Source: Thermoleophilaceae bacterium
Lineage (GTDB): Bacteria; Actinomycetota; Thermoleophilia; Solirubrobacterales; Thermoleophilaceae
Length of the DNA: 6,184 bases
Direction of reading: 5' to 3'
NCBI GenBank assembly: GCA_013812065.1
Contig: JACCUC010000309.1
Span: forward strand, 1-6,184
Positions 5,391 to 6,184 of this stretch are shown one piece after another (positions within the stretch are counted from its first letter, which is position 1; the number at the start of each line of letters is the position of its first letter). The notes under the pieces were generated by a model. That model made no database searches. It saw only the letters and a list, made by a program, of their open reading frames with translations, and had not been told where the DNA came from. Both the position numbers and the translations under genes were made by a program.

Positions 5391-6071
5391 GTGGACCTGA
5401 GCACGCTGAGCCTGGGAGAGCGGATCGCGGCCGTGAGCGGCGTGGCGCTGTTCGGGCTCCTGTTCGCCTCCTGGCTCGAGGACGAGAACGCGTGGGAGCT
5501 CTTCACCATCGTCCACGTACTGCTGGCCCTGCTGGCGCTCGCGGCGGTGGCGCTACCGCTCGCCAGGGCGGTCGGGTCCGGGCCGCGGTCGCGGGCTTCG
5601 ACCCCGGCCATCCTCACCCGCATCGGCATCGTCACCCTGACGATCACCGCAACCTTCCTGCTCGAGGGTGAGGATCGTGAGGTCGGCATATTCCTGGCCG
5701 TGCTGGCCTCCGGCGGGATCCTCTACGGCGGCCTCACGACGCCGGGTGTGGAGGCGGCTCAGCCGGGGCGCGAGCGCCCGCGCCAGCGTGGGCGTGAGCG
5801 CCCGCGCCGCCCGCTCGCCACGGAGGAGTTCGAGCAACCTCCGCCCGGGATGGAGAGTCGGCGTGGCGGCGAGCGCGCGGTCGGCGGTCCGGAGCAGGAG
5901 TCAGTCCCGACCACCCGCGCTGCACCTGAGCCCCCGAGCCCTCCTCGGGAGAGAACGCTCGAAGGCGACGAGGACCTGTTCTGGAGCGAGCCGTCTTCGC
6001 CGCCGGGCCAGGGCGGGTCGACGGAGGTGCGTCCTCCGCGCCGTTCGCGGGAGCCGCCGGAGCCTCGCTAG
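5391..6071 (+). CDS. Four-helix membrane protein with disordered charged tail, unknown function
   Basis: This 226-residue protein is not a family I can name. It opens with MDLSTLSLGERIAAVSG and has four likely membrane helices at about 12-29, 36-60, 73-91 and 97-115, joined by short loops. A DEN cluster (31-33) follows the first helix and EGEDRE (92-97) precedes the last. From about 117 to the end it is a long, low-complexity tail rich in Pro, Arg, Glu and Gly, with a tandem octapeptide GRERPRQR/GRERPRRP at 126-141 and an isolated acidic-aromatic patch EGDEDLFWSEP (191-201) that could be a short binding motif. The layout suggests a small integral membrane protein whose tail, probably cytosolic, contacts a partner; that is inference. 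The start is a GTG with a good ribosome binding site. It is divergent from gltA. Confidence 0.8.
   Translation: MDLSTLSLGERIAAVSGVALFGLLFASWLEDENAWELFTIVHVLLALLALAAVALPLARAVGSGPRSRASTPAILTRIGIVTLTITATFLLEGEDREVGIFLAVLASGGILYGGLTTPGVEAAQPGRERPRQRGRERPRRPLATEEFEQPPPGMESRRGGERAVGGPEQESVPTTRAAPEPPSPPRERTLEGDEDLFWSEPSSPPGQGGSTEVRPPRRSREPPEPR
5766..5808 (+). repeat. Tandem 24-base repeat with paired hairpins inside the membrane-protein gene
   Basis: Two 19-base copies (5766-5784 and 5790-5808) start 24 bases apart and differ at one base, C5771 versus T5795. Each can fold as GGGCG, a 4-base loop (CGAG or TGAG), then CGCCC, and the single difference falls in the loop. The 24-base period keeps frame and encodes GRERPRQR then GRERPRRP. 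It may simply be a recent coding duplication in a low-complexity tail. Confidence 0.6.
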
Positions 6072-6130
6072 CAAGCGGCGCCCGCCGCGAGCGTCACCGA
6101 AGCGTGCGTCTCAGTGGTGCGCCGGGACCC

Positions 6131-6184
6131 GCGTGCGGGCCGGGCGAGTGCGGAATCGGGCCGGGCGAGTGCGCAACCGCACGC
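6131..6184. repeat. Direct 17-base repeats enclosed by an 8-base inverted repeat, at the window edge
   Basis: CGGGCCGGGCGAGTGCG occurs exactly twice, at 6136-6152 and 6157-6173, with a 21-base period. The pair is enclosed by GCGTGCGG (6131-6138) and its exact reverse complement CCGCACGC (6177-6184), so the inverted repeat may continue past the window. The rest of the 113 bases after the membrane gene shows no supportable gene. It could be a terminator-like structure, a dispersed repeat or the end of a gene entering from the right on the minus strand. Confidence 0.55.

Noticed and set aside
5253..5516. N-terminal extension of gltA
   Set aside because: A ribosome binding site lies just before the ATG at 5250-5252. 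The extension crosses the divergent gene and has no similarity to citrate synthase.
5766..6184. CRISPR-like repeats
   Set aside because: Only two copies of each unit, with spacers of 4-5 bases; these are tandem duplications, not an array.

Overview
The window looks like chromosomal DNA from a high-GC actinobacterium. The tight mix of housekeeping genes, the strong G/C third-position bias, several apparently leaderless starts and the style of the small lineage-type hypothetical proteins suggest the Thermoleophilia/Solirubrobacterales side of Actinomycetota. That placement is inference from composition and gene style, not from a marker gene.

Layout. At the left edge, two minus-strand genes follow each other: a 111-residue protein of unknown function (263-598) and then the first 77 codons of metF (1-232, running off the window). 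Divergent from them is a plus-strand cation diffusion facilitator transporter (737-1709) that carries a clear frameshift near 1508. It converges, across a 45-base hairpin-forming gap, on a minus-strand block that reads vapB (3556-3765), vapC (3170-3559), moaA (2145-3140), then a small unknown protein (1755-2114). Upstream of that block lies gltA, citrate synthase (3918-5252, minus). A divergent 138-base intergenic region separates gltA from a plus-strand four-helix membrane protein with a long disordered tail (5391-6071). The last 113 bases hold no gene I can support but contain a conspicuous repeat structure.

How the genes relate. MetF (one-carbon metabolism), MoaA (first step of molybdenum cofactor synthesis) and GltA (entry to the TCA cycle) are core metabolism and do not form one pathway. 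vapBC is a type II toxin-antitoxin pair placed directly upstream of moaA on the same strand. There is no stretch longer than 300 bases without a gene; the largest gaps are 3766-3917, 5253-5390 and 599-736.

Start signals fall into two classes. gltA and the 5391 membrane gene have good Shine-Dalgarno sequences. metF, the 111-residue gene and moaA have none, but each has a TANNNT-type -10 hexamer ending 7-8 bases before the ATG, as expected for leaderless transcripts. I found no CRISPR array, IS element, tRNA, rRNA or convincing new defence or biosynthetic system. The most notable items are the transporter frameshift, the leaderless-start pattern, the tandem repeat over the vapB start and the nested repeats at the right edge.
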